Source: CAZUZS01 sp964624795
GTDB taxonomy: Bacteria > Calditrichota > Calditrichia > RBG-13-44-9
Assembly: GCA_964624795.1 (NCBI GenBank)
Contig: CAZUZS010000088.1
Span: 1-15,784 of the forward strand
Reading direction: 5' to 3'
DNA: 15,784 nt
The notes beneath the pieces are model-generated. The model made no database searches and was not told the origin of the DNA. It saw only the letters and a list, made by a program, of their open reading frames with translations. Shown here in pieces: positions 6,438-12,928 of the stretch (positions are counted from its first letter, which is position 1; each line of letters starts with the position of its first letter). The position numbers and the translations under genes were made by a program.

Positions 6438-7031
6438 ATGCAAATTACAGCAACTGCCGTGAAGGTACTTCGTGACAAAACCGGCGCCGGAATGATGGAT
6501 TGCAAAAGCGCACTTCAGGAGGCAGACGGCGACCTGGACAAAGCGGTAGAAATTCTAAGAAAAAAAGGAATTGCCAAAGCGGAGAAAAAATCTGCCCGTG
6601 AAGTGAAGGACGGGTTGATTCATTCCTACATTCACCCGGGGGGCAAATTAGGCGTCCTGGTGGAAGTCAACTGTGAGACCGATTTTGTAGCGAATACTGA
6701 TGATTTTCAGAATTTTGTCCATAACCTGGCAATGCAGATTGCGGCCTCTAATCCCATGTCCGTGGATCGCGATCAGGTGGAAGCCGAGGTGCTGGAACGC
6801 GAAATGCGGATTTACAAGGAGCAGGCCATCGAGAGCGGCAAGCCTGAGCACATTGTGGACAAGATTGCTACCGGGAAGATGGAAAAATTCTATTCCGAGA
6901 ACGTTCTTCTGGAGCAGGCCTATATCCGCGATCCGGAAAAGACCGTGAAAGATTATCTTACTGAAGTGATTTCCAGATTAGGTGAGAATATCAGCATTCG
7001 GCGTTTCGTCAGATTCCAAATAGGGGAGTAG
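6438..7031 (+). CDS. tsf: Elongation factor Ts (short form)
   Basis: EF-Ts exchanges GDP for GTP on EF-Tu. The N-terminal UBA-like domain (ATAVKVLRDKTGAGMMDCKSAL, 5-26, given here as its span) and the signature ETDFVAN (80-86) that contacts EF-Tu are intact. At 197 residues it is the short, single-core-subdomain form known from Thermus and several other phyla, rather than the roughly 280-residue E. coli form. The C-terminus SIRRFVRFQIGE is typical of the family. CAGGAGAG precedes the ATG; the gene follows rpsB by 25 bases and its TAG stop is one base before the pyrH ATG. Confidence 0.96.
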   Translation: MQITATAVKVLRDKTGAGMMDCKSALQEADGDLDKAVEILRKKGIAKAEKKSAREVKDGLIHSYIHPGGKLGVLVEVNCETDFVANTDDFQNFVHNLAMQIAASNPMSVDRDQVEAEVLEREMRIYKEQAIESGKPEHIVDKIATGKMEKFYSENVLLEQAYIRDPEKTVKDYLTEVISRLGENISIRRFVRFQIGE

Positions 7032-7032
7032 A

Positions 7033-7752
7033 ATGGCAGCGCAGCCTGCTTATCGAAGAATTCTTCTGAAATTAAGCGGCGAATCATTGGCCGGCACCGA
7101 AGGGTACGGAATAAATTCCGAAGTTCTGAAACAGTTTGCCGGCGAAATTGGAACAATTGCTGAATTGGGCGTTCAGATTGGTTTGGTGATTGGCGGCGGC
7201 AATATATTCCGCGGCATCTCCAAGGCTGCCAAGGAGATGGATCGCGTTTCGGCAGATTATATGGGAATGCTGGCGACCGTTCTGAATGCGATGGCAATGC
7301 AGAGCGCACTGGAGAATATGGGTGTGTATACTCGGGTGCAAACAGCCATTCCGATGGAGCAGGTAGCTGAGCCTTTTATCCGGCGACGGGCTATCCGCCA
7401 CATGGAAAAAGGCCGGATTGTCATTTTTGCGGCCGGCACCGGAAATCCTTATTTTACTACCGATACAGCGGCGGTGCTGCGCGCTATCGAGATCGAAGCC
7501 GAAGTGATTTTAAAAGGGACCCGGGTTGACGGCGTTTATTCCGCCGATCCGGAGAAACATCCCGATGCAACGCTTTTTAATGAATTGAGTTATATGGAAG
7601 TGATGAAGCAAGGGCTTCGAATTATGGATCCTACTGCCATCACCTTGTCAATGGACAACCGGTTGCCAATACTTGTTTTCAATATGAGCAAAAAGGGAAA
7701 TTTGAAAAAAGTCGTTTTGGGCGAAACCATTGGAACCAAAGTAAGGGGATGA
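7033..7752 (+). CDS. pyrH: Uridylate (UMP) kinase
   Basis: PyrH phosphorylates UMP to UDP in pyrimidine nucleotide synthesis; it is a hexameric amino-acid-kinase-fold enzyme, usually allosterically controlled by GTP and UTP. The 239 residues show RILLKLSGESLAG (9-21), VIGGGNIFRG (52-61), the DYMGMLATVLNAMAMQ helix, FAAGTGNPYFTTDTAA for the nucleotide and UMP sites, and GTRVDGVYSADPEKHP, all diagnostic. The Shine-Dalgarno GGGGAG overlaps the end of tsf, so translation is probably coupled. frr starts three bases after its stop. Length and motifs are complete. Confidence 0.97.
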   Translation: MAAQPAYRRILLKLSGESLAGTEGYGINSEVLKQFAGEIGTIAELGVQIGLVIGGGNIFRGISKAAKEMDRVSADYMGMLATVLNAMAMQSALENMGVYTRVQTAIPMEQVAEPFIRRRAIRHMEKGRIVIFAAGTGNPYFTTDTAAVLRAIEIEAEVILKGTRVDGVYSADPEKHPDATLFNELSYMEVMKQGLRIMDPTAITLSMDNRLPILVFNMSKKGNLKKVVLGETIGTKVRG

Positions 7753-7755
7753 AAA

Positions 7756-8316
7756 ATGCCAGCTAATGAGATCTACCGGGATGCTGAAGACCGGATGAAG
7801 AAATCGGTTGAACATTTGCAGCACGAATTAAGCCGCATCAGAACCGGCCGGGCAACGCCGGCGCTGCTGGATGTGGTAAAAATTGATTATTACGGCTCCA
7901 CCGTTCCATTAAACCAGGCCGCCACAATTACTGCGCCGGAGCCTCGCATGTTGGTTGTTCAGCCCTGGGAAAAGCGCTTGATCGGCGAGATTGAAAAGGC
8001 AATCCTGCAATCCGATCTGGGCCTAAATCCCTCCAATGATGGTAATGTTGTGCGGGTGCCCATACCGGAATTAAGCCAGGAACGCCGACAGGATCTCATG
8101 AAGCTGATCAGGAAATTCTGTGAGGATTCACGGATCGCCATCCGGAATATTCGCCGGGATGCCAACGAACATGTGAAAAAGCTCGAAAAGAACCACGATG
8201 TGTCGGAAGACCAGAGCCATGATATGCAGGACAAGATTCAGGAACTGACCAATGGTTATATCAAAGAAGTAGACGACCACTTTAGTCACAAAGAAACCGA
8301 GATCATGGAAGATTGA
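7756..8316 (+). CDS. frr: Ribosome recycling factor
   Basis: RRF splits post-termination ribosomes together with EF-G. The 186-residue protein has the three-helix-bundle pattern of the family: an N-terminal helix ending in LSRIRTGRATPALLD (residues 26-40), then VKIDYYGSTVPLNQAATITAPEPRMLVVQPWEK (positions 42-74, given by span only in the sequence), and the helix DLMKLIRKFCEDSRIAIRNI with RRDANEHVKKLEK. AAGGGG at the pyrH 3' end serves as its Shine-Dalgarno. It closes the rpsB-tsf-pyrH-frr unit and is followed by an intrinsic terminator. Confidence 0.97.
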   Translation: MPANEIYRDAEDRMKKSVEHLQHELSRIRTGRATPALLDVVKIDYYGSTVPLNQAATITAPEPRMLVVQPWEKRLIGEIEKAILQSDLGLNPSNDGNVVRVPIPELSQERRQDLMKLIRKFCEDSRIAIRNIRRDANEHVKKLEKNHDVSEDQSHDMQDKIQELTNGYIKEVDDHFSHKETEIMED

Positions 8317-8352
8317 CCTTGGAGCAGAAATTTCCTATAGTTTCCATTTATG

Positions 8353-8384
8353 GCGGGCGGCTTCTGGTTGCTCGCTTTTTTTTT
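8353..8384 (+). terminator. Rho-independent terminator after frr
   Basis: GCGGGC (8353-8358) pairs with GCTCGC (8370-8375), including one G-U pair, around an 11-base loop, and runs straight into nine T residues (8376-8384). The lpxB start is only 17 bases further on, so this may act as an attenuator for lpxB. Confidence 0.65.
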
Positions 8385-8400
8385 AATTCAGCCAAGTGAA

Positions 8401-9540
8401 ATGGCAAATAAACGCAAAATACTGATTATTGCAGGGGAACCTTCCGGCGACCGCCATGCCGCCGACCTGGTGCGGGAGTTGAAATCCGGTGCGCCCGGTC
8501 TGGATATTTACGGTATCGGCGGGGACGGAATGGCGGCGGAAGGGGTGCGCCTTTTTTACCACATCAGCCAGATGGCGTTTTTGGGTTTGTGGGAAGTCGT
8601 ACGGCATATTCCCTTCATCCGGCGGGTTACAGCGGAGCTGAAAAAATGGATGAAATCTCAAAAGCCGCAAGCGATAATTCTGGTCGATTATCCCGGGTTC
8701 AACCTGCGCCTGGCCCAAATTGCGCACCGTCTGGGCATTCCGGTGATATATTATATCTGCCCCCAATTGTGGGCGTGGGGAGAGCGGCGGGTGGAGAAAA
8801 TCCGGCGCTATGTCGATTTGCCATTAGTGATCTTCAAATTCGAAGAAGAATTTTACGCCCGGCGCGGGATCTCCGCAGTTTTTGTAGGTCATCCTCTGCT
8901 GGATGAAATCAACATCTCGATAAACGAATCGCAATTCAGGGAAGCGCACGGTTTGGATAAGAACAAACGAATTGTTGCGCTGCTTCCCGGGTCGCGGTTG
9001 AATGAGGTGCAATCGCTGCTTCCGGCTATGCTGCAAGCTGTCCGTTCCTGCAGTTACGGCGATGATGTTGAGTGGGTAATCGGGAAGGCGCAAACCATAT
9101 CAATGGAAACATATCATCGGTTTTTAGCCGACTTACCATCGGTACGAATTGTGGAGAATGATACTCATCACTTGATAAAATACGCTTTTGCGGCGGTGGT
9201 CGCCAGCGGAACCGCTACCCTTGAAACCGGCTACCTGAATACGCCGATGGTTGTGCTCTACAAGGTTGCACCGCTTACTTATGCGATTGGGAAGAGACTG
9301 GTCAGGATCAAAAATATTGCACTGGCAAACATCGTCAGCAACAAAACGGTGGTACCGGAGCTGATTCAACACGATGTGACAGCCCGGAATATTTGCCGCG
9401 AGTTGGAAAGATATTTTACGGACCGCAACCATTATCAACAGACAATGGACGATTTGAAAAAGATTCGGGATATTTTGGGAACCCCCGGGGCGGCAGCACA
9501 TGCCGCCCGGGAAATCACCCGTTTTTTGGCTTTTGGCTAA
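8401..9540 (+). CDS. lpxB: Lipid-A-disaccharide synthase
   Basis: LpxB is a peripheral inner-membrane GT19 glycosyltransferase that joins UDP-2,3-diacylglucosamine and lipid X to form the lipid A disaccharide. The 379 residues match the usual length of about 380 and show the family motifs in order: ILIIAGEPSGDRHAADLV (7-24), AFLGLWEVVRHIPFIRR, ILVDYPGFNLRLA, YYICPQLWAWGERRVEKIRR, FVGHPLLDE, ALLPGSRLNEVQ, ASGTATLETG and ALANIVSNKTVVPELIQ. The ATG at 8401 begins the conserved N-terminus; the in-frame ATG at 8350 lies in front of the terminator hairpin and would add 17 unrelated residues. No strong Shine-Dalgarno is visible. Its presence shows that the cell has a lipid A outer membrane. Confidence 0.96.
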   Translation: MANKRKILIIAGEPSGDRHAADLVRELKSGAPGLDIYGIGGDGMAAEGVRLFYHISQMAFLGLWEVVRHIPFIRRVTAELKKWMKSQKPQAIILVDYPGFNLRLAQIAHRLGIPVIYYICPQLWAWGERRVEKIRRYVDLPLVIFKFEEEFYARRGISAVFVGHPLLDEINISINESQFREAHGLDKNKRIVALLPGSRLNEVQSLLPAMLQAVRSCSYGDDVEWVIGKAQTISMETYHRFLADLPSVRIVENDTHHLIKYAFAAVVASGTATLETGYLNTPMVVLYKVAPLTYAIGKRLVRIKNIALANIVSNKTVVPELIQHDVTARNICRELERYFTDRNHYQQTMDDLKKIRDILGTPGAAAHAAREITRFLAFG

Positions 9541-9615
9541 TCCCCTCTTAGAATATTACCCTTTTCCAAAAACACGTCTGCTTCAGTTTAATGAATTTAA
9601 GTTAGTGCGGTCGGG

Positions 9616-9864
9616 TTACAGCTCTGCCAGAAATTGAAAGCCATTCCTGGAATAGATGATTTTTCTAACCGTATCGACGGAGAGATAAGGAAACTCTTCC
9701 TGCAGTATGGAAAATATTCTTTTGGGTGGATGGCTTTTTTTCAGATTCTCGAAGCGCTGTTTCATGTAATAATCGCGAACCGCACGTTCATTCAGGAATC
9801 CTTTCGACTTGAGCCTGAAAAAGAGTTCGTCAGGAATAAAATCCTGTAATGGATTACCACGCAT
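9616..9864 (-). CDS. Small HTH-like hypothetical protein (82 aa)
   Basis: An excellent Shine-Dalgarno (GGAGG, 9870-9874) supports this gene; two adjacent ATG codons follow, and the second (9864) has the better spacing of five bases, against two for the first (9867). The protein is basic, with a helical segment RAVRDYYMKQRFENLKK (28-44) and a C-terminal helix-turn-helix-like stretch IFSILQEEFPYLSVDTVRKI (50-69), where the second helix has the look of a recognition helix as in Mor-type or resolvase-type HTH domains. It is convergent to lpxB, on the opposite strand. A small DNA-binding regulator is the best guess; no specific family is claimed. Confidence 0.65.
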   Translation of the reverse strand: MRGNPLQDFIPDELFFRLKSKGFLNERAVRDYYMKQRFENLKKSHPPKRIFSILQEEFPYLSVDTVRKIIYSRNGFQFLAEL

Positions 9865-10078
9865 CATAACCTCCGAATTATTGCGTTTGTTTCTAATTTA
9901 TGCGCGGTAACAAAACTGTCAGTTAAACTCCTCTTTCAGGTGAATGATGGTTTGCGGCAATTATTGCGACTACTACTACCCTATATTTTAACTCTAAATT
10001 AATTTAAAATGAAAAATTAAATATGCAAGCGAAAAATTGGGTACCTCATAAATCCTTACTGACAAAAGGTGAAATAAA

Positions 10079-10213
10079 TGTCATTTCGATGAACCTGGCA
10101 CGATGAAACCTATGCTTAATGGACTTTGAAGATTTTTCATTTCCTGTAAAATGACATAGATGATTGTATCCGAACTTCCCGGTGAAGTTTCATAGAATCT
10201 CCAAAAAATGACA
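10079..10213. repeat. Candidate MITE-like inverted-repeat element
   Basis: The 8-mer TGTCATTT (10079-10086) recurs inverted as AAATGACA at 10149-10156 and at 10206-10213. A second inner pair, ATGAAAC (10103-10109) and GTTTCAT (10187-10193), sits at a similar distance from the two ends. The element of about 135 bases has no coding capacity. Short noncoding elements starting TGTCATTTCG are common dispersed repeats in Bacteroidota-like genomes, which this resembles. Confidence 0.35.
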
Positions 10214-10260
10214 ATCAAAGATTAAAGGAATGATGGATGGTGAAAATCAGAGTGAGAGTC

Positions 10261-10295
10261 TTTCATTTCACGTCTCACGTTTTACGTTTCACTTT
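10261..10295. repeat. TTTCACGT microrepeat tract
   Basis: Near-identical units TTTCACGT (10266-10273), CTCACGT (10274-10280), TTTACGT (10281-10287) and TTCACTTT (10288-10295) follow each other. The tract has the look of slippage-derived low-complexity sequence and would be translated if the upstream ATG at 10237 were used for ccmA, which argues against that start. Confidence 0.6.
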
Positions 10296-10398
10296 TCCTA
10301 CACACAATTTTCATAACCGGTTTTATTATATTCTGTTTGTGCTTATATTTAACGTTCGAAAAATCAGGTTTGAGGATCAGGACATTCAAATCAATAAA

Positions 10399-11013
10399 GT
10401 GAAAATAGTTGGAGATCAAATCGCCCAAAAATTTAACGACCGGGCGGTTTTTAAGGGTGTTTCGTTTGAAGTTGAAAGCGGAAGTTCGTTGGTTCTGGCC
10501 GGTTCAAACGGCTCCGGGAAGACAACCCTCATTCGCATTATTTGCCGCCTGATTCGCCCTTCCCGCGGAAGCGTGAAATATTTTGGCGGCGACACTGAAA
10601 TTTCCCATGACAGTCTTTACCCGGTAATCGGTCTGGTCGGTCCCTACCTGCAGTTGTACAACAACCTTACCGCGCTGGAAAATTACACCTTTTTTGCCAA
10701 AATCCGCGGGCTCCCAGTGGATATACCATATTTAAAAAATCTGATGGAAAAATTGGGTCTGCAGGGCCGCGAGCTGGACGAATTGCGCACCTACTCATCG
10801 GGAATGCTGCAGCGCGTAAAATATGTAATGGCGCTTGTGCACCAGCCGCATGTTCTGATCCTGGATGAGCCGACCTCCAACCTGGATGAGAAAGGTGCAG
10901 AGATCGTTTATAAGATTATGGAATCACAAAAAAAAGATAAAATACTGATCGTGGCAACAAACGATCCGGGGGAATTCAGGTTCGGTGATGAACAGATTCG
11001 TCTTAATTCGTAA
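10399..11013 (+). CDS. ccmA: Heme exporter ATP-binding protein CcmA
   Basis: CcmA is the ATPase of the CcmABCD complex that releases holo-CcmE during cytochrome c maturation. It has all the ABC motifs: Walker A GSNGSGKTTL, Q-loop region VGPYLQLYNNLTALENY, signature YSSGMLQRVK (a variant of LSxGQ, typical of CcmA), Walker B VLILDEPTSNLD, and an H-loop position occupied by ATNDP rather than a His, also seen in CcmA. The start is uncertain. No in-frame ATG is near the domain; the GTG at 10399 gives 204 residues beginning KIVGDQIAQKFNDRAVF, which lines up with other CcmA proteins. The far-upstream ATG at 10237 would add 54 low-complexity residues. It overlaps ccmB by 26 bases. Confidence 0.88.
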   Translation: MKIVGDQIAQKFNDRAVFKGVSFEVESGSSLVLAGSNGSGKTTLIRIICRLIRPSRGSVKYFGGDTEISHDSLYPVIGLVGPYLQLYNNLTALENYTFFAKIRGLPVDIPYLKNLMEKLGLQGRELDELRTYSSGMLQRVKYVMALVHQPHVLILDEPTSNLDEKGAEIVYKIMESQKKDKILIVATNDPGEFRFGDEQIRLNS

Positions 11014-11665
11014 TGCCTACATCGTGTTCCGCAAAGACGTGAACCTCGAATTCCGCACCCGCTACGCGATGAATGCCATCCTCATGTTTGCGATTACCAC
11101 TCTGACCGCCATCAGTTTTTCCATTGGCCCCCTCAGCCTGAAAAGCCAGGTTCTGGCACCCCTGCTATGGATCATTCTCTTTTTTTCGGCCATGTCCGGA
11201 TTGTCCCACATTTTCATCCGGGAGGAAGAACAGCAGACAGCGGATACCCTGCGGCTGGTAACTTCGCCCACTTCGGTTTTCCTGGGAAAATGGCTGTTCA
11301 ACCTGCTCCTGCTCTTCGGATTGGAAATCCTGATTGTGCCGTTGTTTCTGGCAATGATGGGGGCATCGGCAAACAGCGCCGGAATATTTCTGCTGATTCT
11401 GTTTATTGGTAGCCTCGGGCTTGCCTCGGTGGCGACGATAATTGCTGCGATCATATCCCAGGCCAGCGCAAAGGGAGCCTTGTTTGCGGTGGTCTCTTTT
11501 CCCATCTCCCTGCCCATTCTTATCTCCGGCATTCATGGCACAAGGTTGGCCATGGACGGGGTTCAATTTTCCGATTGTTTATCGGACCTGCAGGTGTTAT
11601 TTTCGTTTTCCGTGGTAATCATTACATTATCACTCTTGTTGTTCGATTCTATTTGGAGGAAATAA
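10988..11665 (+). CDS. ccmB: Heme exporter permease CcmB
   Basis: CcmB is the six-helix membrane subunit that partners CcmA in the heme maturation ABC complex. The 225 residues contain family landmarks: KDVNLEFRTRYAMNAILMF near the N-terminus, FFSAMSGLSHIFIREEEQQT, DTLRLVTSPTSVFLGKWLFN, and a later helix GALFAVVSFPISLPILISG with the conserved PISLPILI pattern. Hydrophobic segments fit about six transmembrane helices. The gene begins inside the end of ccmA (ATG at 10988; a GTG at 10985 is an alternative) and its stop overlaps the ccmC ATG as TAATG, so the three are probably translated in a coupled way. Confidence 0.92.
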   Translation: MNRFVLIRNAYIVFRKDVNLEFRTRYAMNAILMFAITTLTAISFSIGPLSLKSQVLAPLLWIILFFSAMSGLSHIFIREEEQQTADTLRLVTSPTSVFLGKWLFNLLLLFGLEILIVPLFLAMMGASANSAGIFLLILFIGSLGLASVATIIAAIISQASAKGALFAVVSFPISLPILISGIHGTRLAMDGVQFSDCLSDLQVLFSFSVVIITLSLLLFDSIWRK

Positions 11666-12342
11666 TGGCTTTAAATAAAGACTGGTGGAAATATCTGCTG
11701 GGACTCTGGATGACCGCCGTGATTTTGGGCGCCTTTCTGGACCCGCAGCCCGGAAAAATCAAGATGCTGGGCCAGACTTCGCGAATTCTGTTTTTCCATG
11801 TCCCAACCGCCTGGCTGGCTACGGTCGCGTTTTTGGTTTCCGCTATTAACAGCATCCAATACTTGCGCAAACAAAGTCTTAGATATGATGTTTGGGCTGC
11901 TTCTTCAGCGCAAATCGGGCTGATCTTTTCAATCCTTGCTACCGTTACCGGTTCCATCTGGGCCAGCAAAATATGGCACTCCTTCTGGAACTGGGATCCA
12001 CGAGAAACATCGATTTTTATCCTGCTGCTCATTTACGCTGCCTATTTCGCGCTGCGATCCGCCATAGAGGTGGAGGAACAAAAAGCGCGGCTATCGGCGG
12101 TCTATTCCATCATCGCGTTTGTCACGGTTCCGTTTTTTATTTTCATTGTGCCCAGAATTTACCAATCGCTGCATCCGGACCCCATTATCAATTCACAGGG
12201 GAAGATCAATATGGATGGTGGCATGCAAATTATTTTTTTCAGTTCGCTCATCGGCTTTACTGCCCTGTTTTTCTGGATACTTCGCATGAAAGTGGATCTT
12301 GTTTTGATGAAAATTCAAAACCGGAAAGAAACATTAGACTAA
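11665..12342 (+). CDS. ccmC: Cytochrome c maturation protein CcmC
   Basis: CcmC presents heme in the periplasm for attachment to CcmE. The 225-residue integral membrane protein has the two expected heme-ligand histidines, His45 in FFHVPTAW and His170 in QSLHPDP, and a tryptophan-rich WWD-type segment, WASKIWHSFWNWDPRETS (99-116), between them. The WNWDPRET wording is nearer to CcsA/CcmF-like proteins than the E. coli WGxxWxWDxRLT, but size and context fit CcmC. The start at 11665 is fixed by GGAGG directly upstream and the one-base overlap (TAATG) with ccmB; the in-frame ATG at 11575 lies inside ccmB. It is followed by ccmD after 23 bases. Confidence 0.92.
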   Translation: MALNKDWWKYLLGLWMTAVILGAFLDPQPGKIKMLGQTSRILFFHVPTAWLATVAFLVSAINSIQYLRKQSLRYDVWAASSAQIGLIFSILATVTGSIWASKIWHSFWNWDPRETSIFILLLIYAAYFALRSAIEVEEQKARLSAVYSIIAFVTVPFFIFIVPRIYQSLHPDPIINSQGKINMDGGMQIIFFSSLIGFTALFFWILRMKVDLVLMKIQNRKETLD

Positions 12343-12365
12343 TTAAATAGTTAAGAGGAAAGTTT

Positions 12366-12500
12366 ATGTCTGGAATATATGTTGTCTTAGTTGTTTGTTT
12401 GATTATTTGGGGCGGGATATTTTTCTATTTAATCCATTTGAACAACCAGATCAGAGAACTTAAGAAAATATTTCATTTTAAGGAGAACTCTGAAGATTAG
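12366..12500 (+). CDS. ccmD: CcmD-like small membrane protein
   Basis: A 44-residue protein too short for most gene callers. Residues 3-24 form one transmembrane helix (GIYVVLVVCLIIWGGIFFYL with IHL following), then a basic, charged tail with QIRELKKIF. This shape (short helix, then a positively charged cytoplasmic tail) and the position between ccmC and ccmE match CcmD, which stabilises the CcmABC-CcmE complex and aids release of holo-CcmE. GAGGAAAG lies just before the ATG. CcmD is poorly conserved, so the call rests mainly on context and topology. Confidence 0.8.
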   Translation: MSGIYVVLVVCLIIWGGIFFYLIHLNNQIRELKKIFHFKENSED

Positions 12501-12553
12501 CTGCGTTAAAGACTGAATCTGTTTTTTAAAAGTCCCAAATGAGGAGGAATTCA

Positions 12554-12928
12554 ATGAAACCTAAATATATAGTCGGGATTGTGATAATCGCGGTATTTGT
12601 CGTTTTTGCGGCAATCAATCTAAGCAAATCGCTTACTCCGTATGTCTCGGTTGATCAGGCGCGGAAAAGCGACTCCGTTGTGCAGGTGAAAGGCCAGCGG
12701 GTAGCGGGCAGCGAGAATTTCGATATTCAGCACAAGATTTTCCAGTTCAAGATGCGCGATGAGAACGGGCAGGAATTCGACGTGGTATATAATGGAGTAA
12801 AACCGGCAAACCTGGAGGAGGCCAAAGAAGTTGTGGTGATTGGCCGCTTTAATGGCAGCCGATTTGAGGCGGACCAGTTGCTGGTAAAATGCCCCTCCAA
12901 ATACCAAGCCGAAGGAGCCCAATCATGA
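12554..12928 (+). CDS. ccmE: Cytochrome c maturation heme chaperone CcmE, CxxxY variant
   Basis: CcmE is a membrane-anchored periplasmic OB-fold protein that carries heme covalently from CcmC to CcmF. Residues 5-22 form the N-terminal anchor; the OB domain includes SVVQVKGQRVAGS (41-53), KIFQFKMRDENGQEFDVVYNG (61-81, by span), and VVVIGRFNGSRFEADQLL. The usual heme-binding HxxxY is replaced by Cys113-Pro-Ser-Lys-Tyr117, giving CxxxY, the variant known from archaea and sulfate-reducing deltaproteobacteria. The 124-residue form starts at 12554 because GAGGAGG sits just upstream; the ATG at 12539 is part of that ribosome-binding region. Its TGA overlaps the ccmF ATG by four bases. Confidence 0.93.
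   Translation: MKPKYIVGIVIIAVFVVFAAINLSKSLTPYVSVDQARKSDSVVQVKGQRVAGSENFDIQHKIFQFKMRDENGQEFDVVYNGVKPANLEEAKEVVVIGRFNGSRFEADQLLVKCPSKYQAEGAQS

Larger units (their letters stand above)
9865..10398. other. AT-rich intergenic region before the ccm operon
   Basis: About 530 bases without a supportable gene. It contains a candidate inverted-repeat element (10079-10213) and a TTTCACGT-type microrepeat tract (10261-10295). It must hold promoters for the small HTH gene (minus strand) and the ccm operon (plus strand); a T/A-rich segment at 10320-10350 is a candidate for the latter, but I cannot assign clear -35 and -10 boxes. Confidence 0.5.

Noticed and set aside
10237..10398. N-terminal extension of CcmA from the ATG at 10237
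   Set aside because: It translates the TTTCACGT microrepeat and AT-rich leader and has no place in the CcmA family; the GTG at 10399 fits the domain start.
11062..11566. Two overlapping minus-strand frames of 133 and 156 codons
   Set aside because: Both are antisense to ccmB, which has clear family motifs and coupled neighbours.
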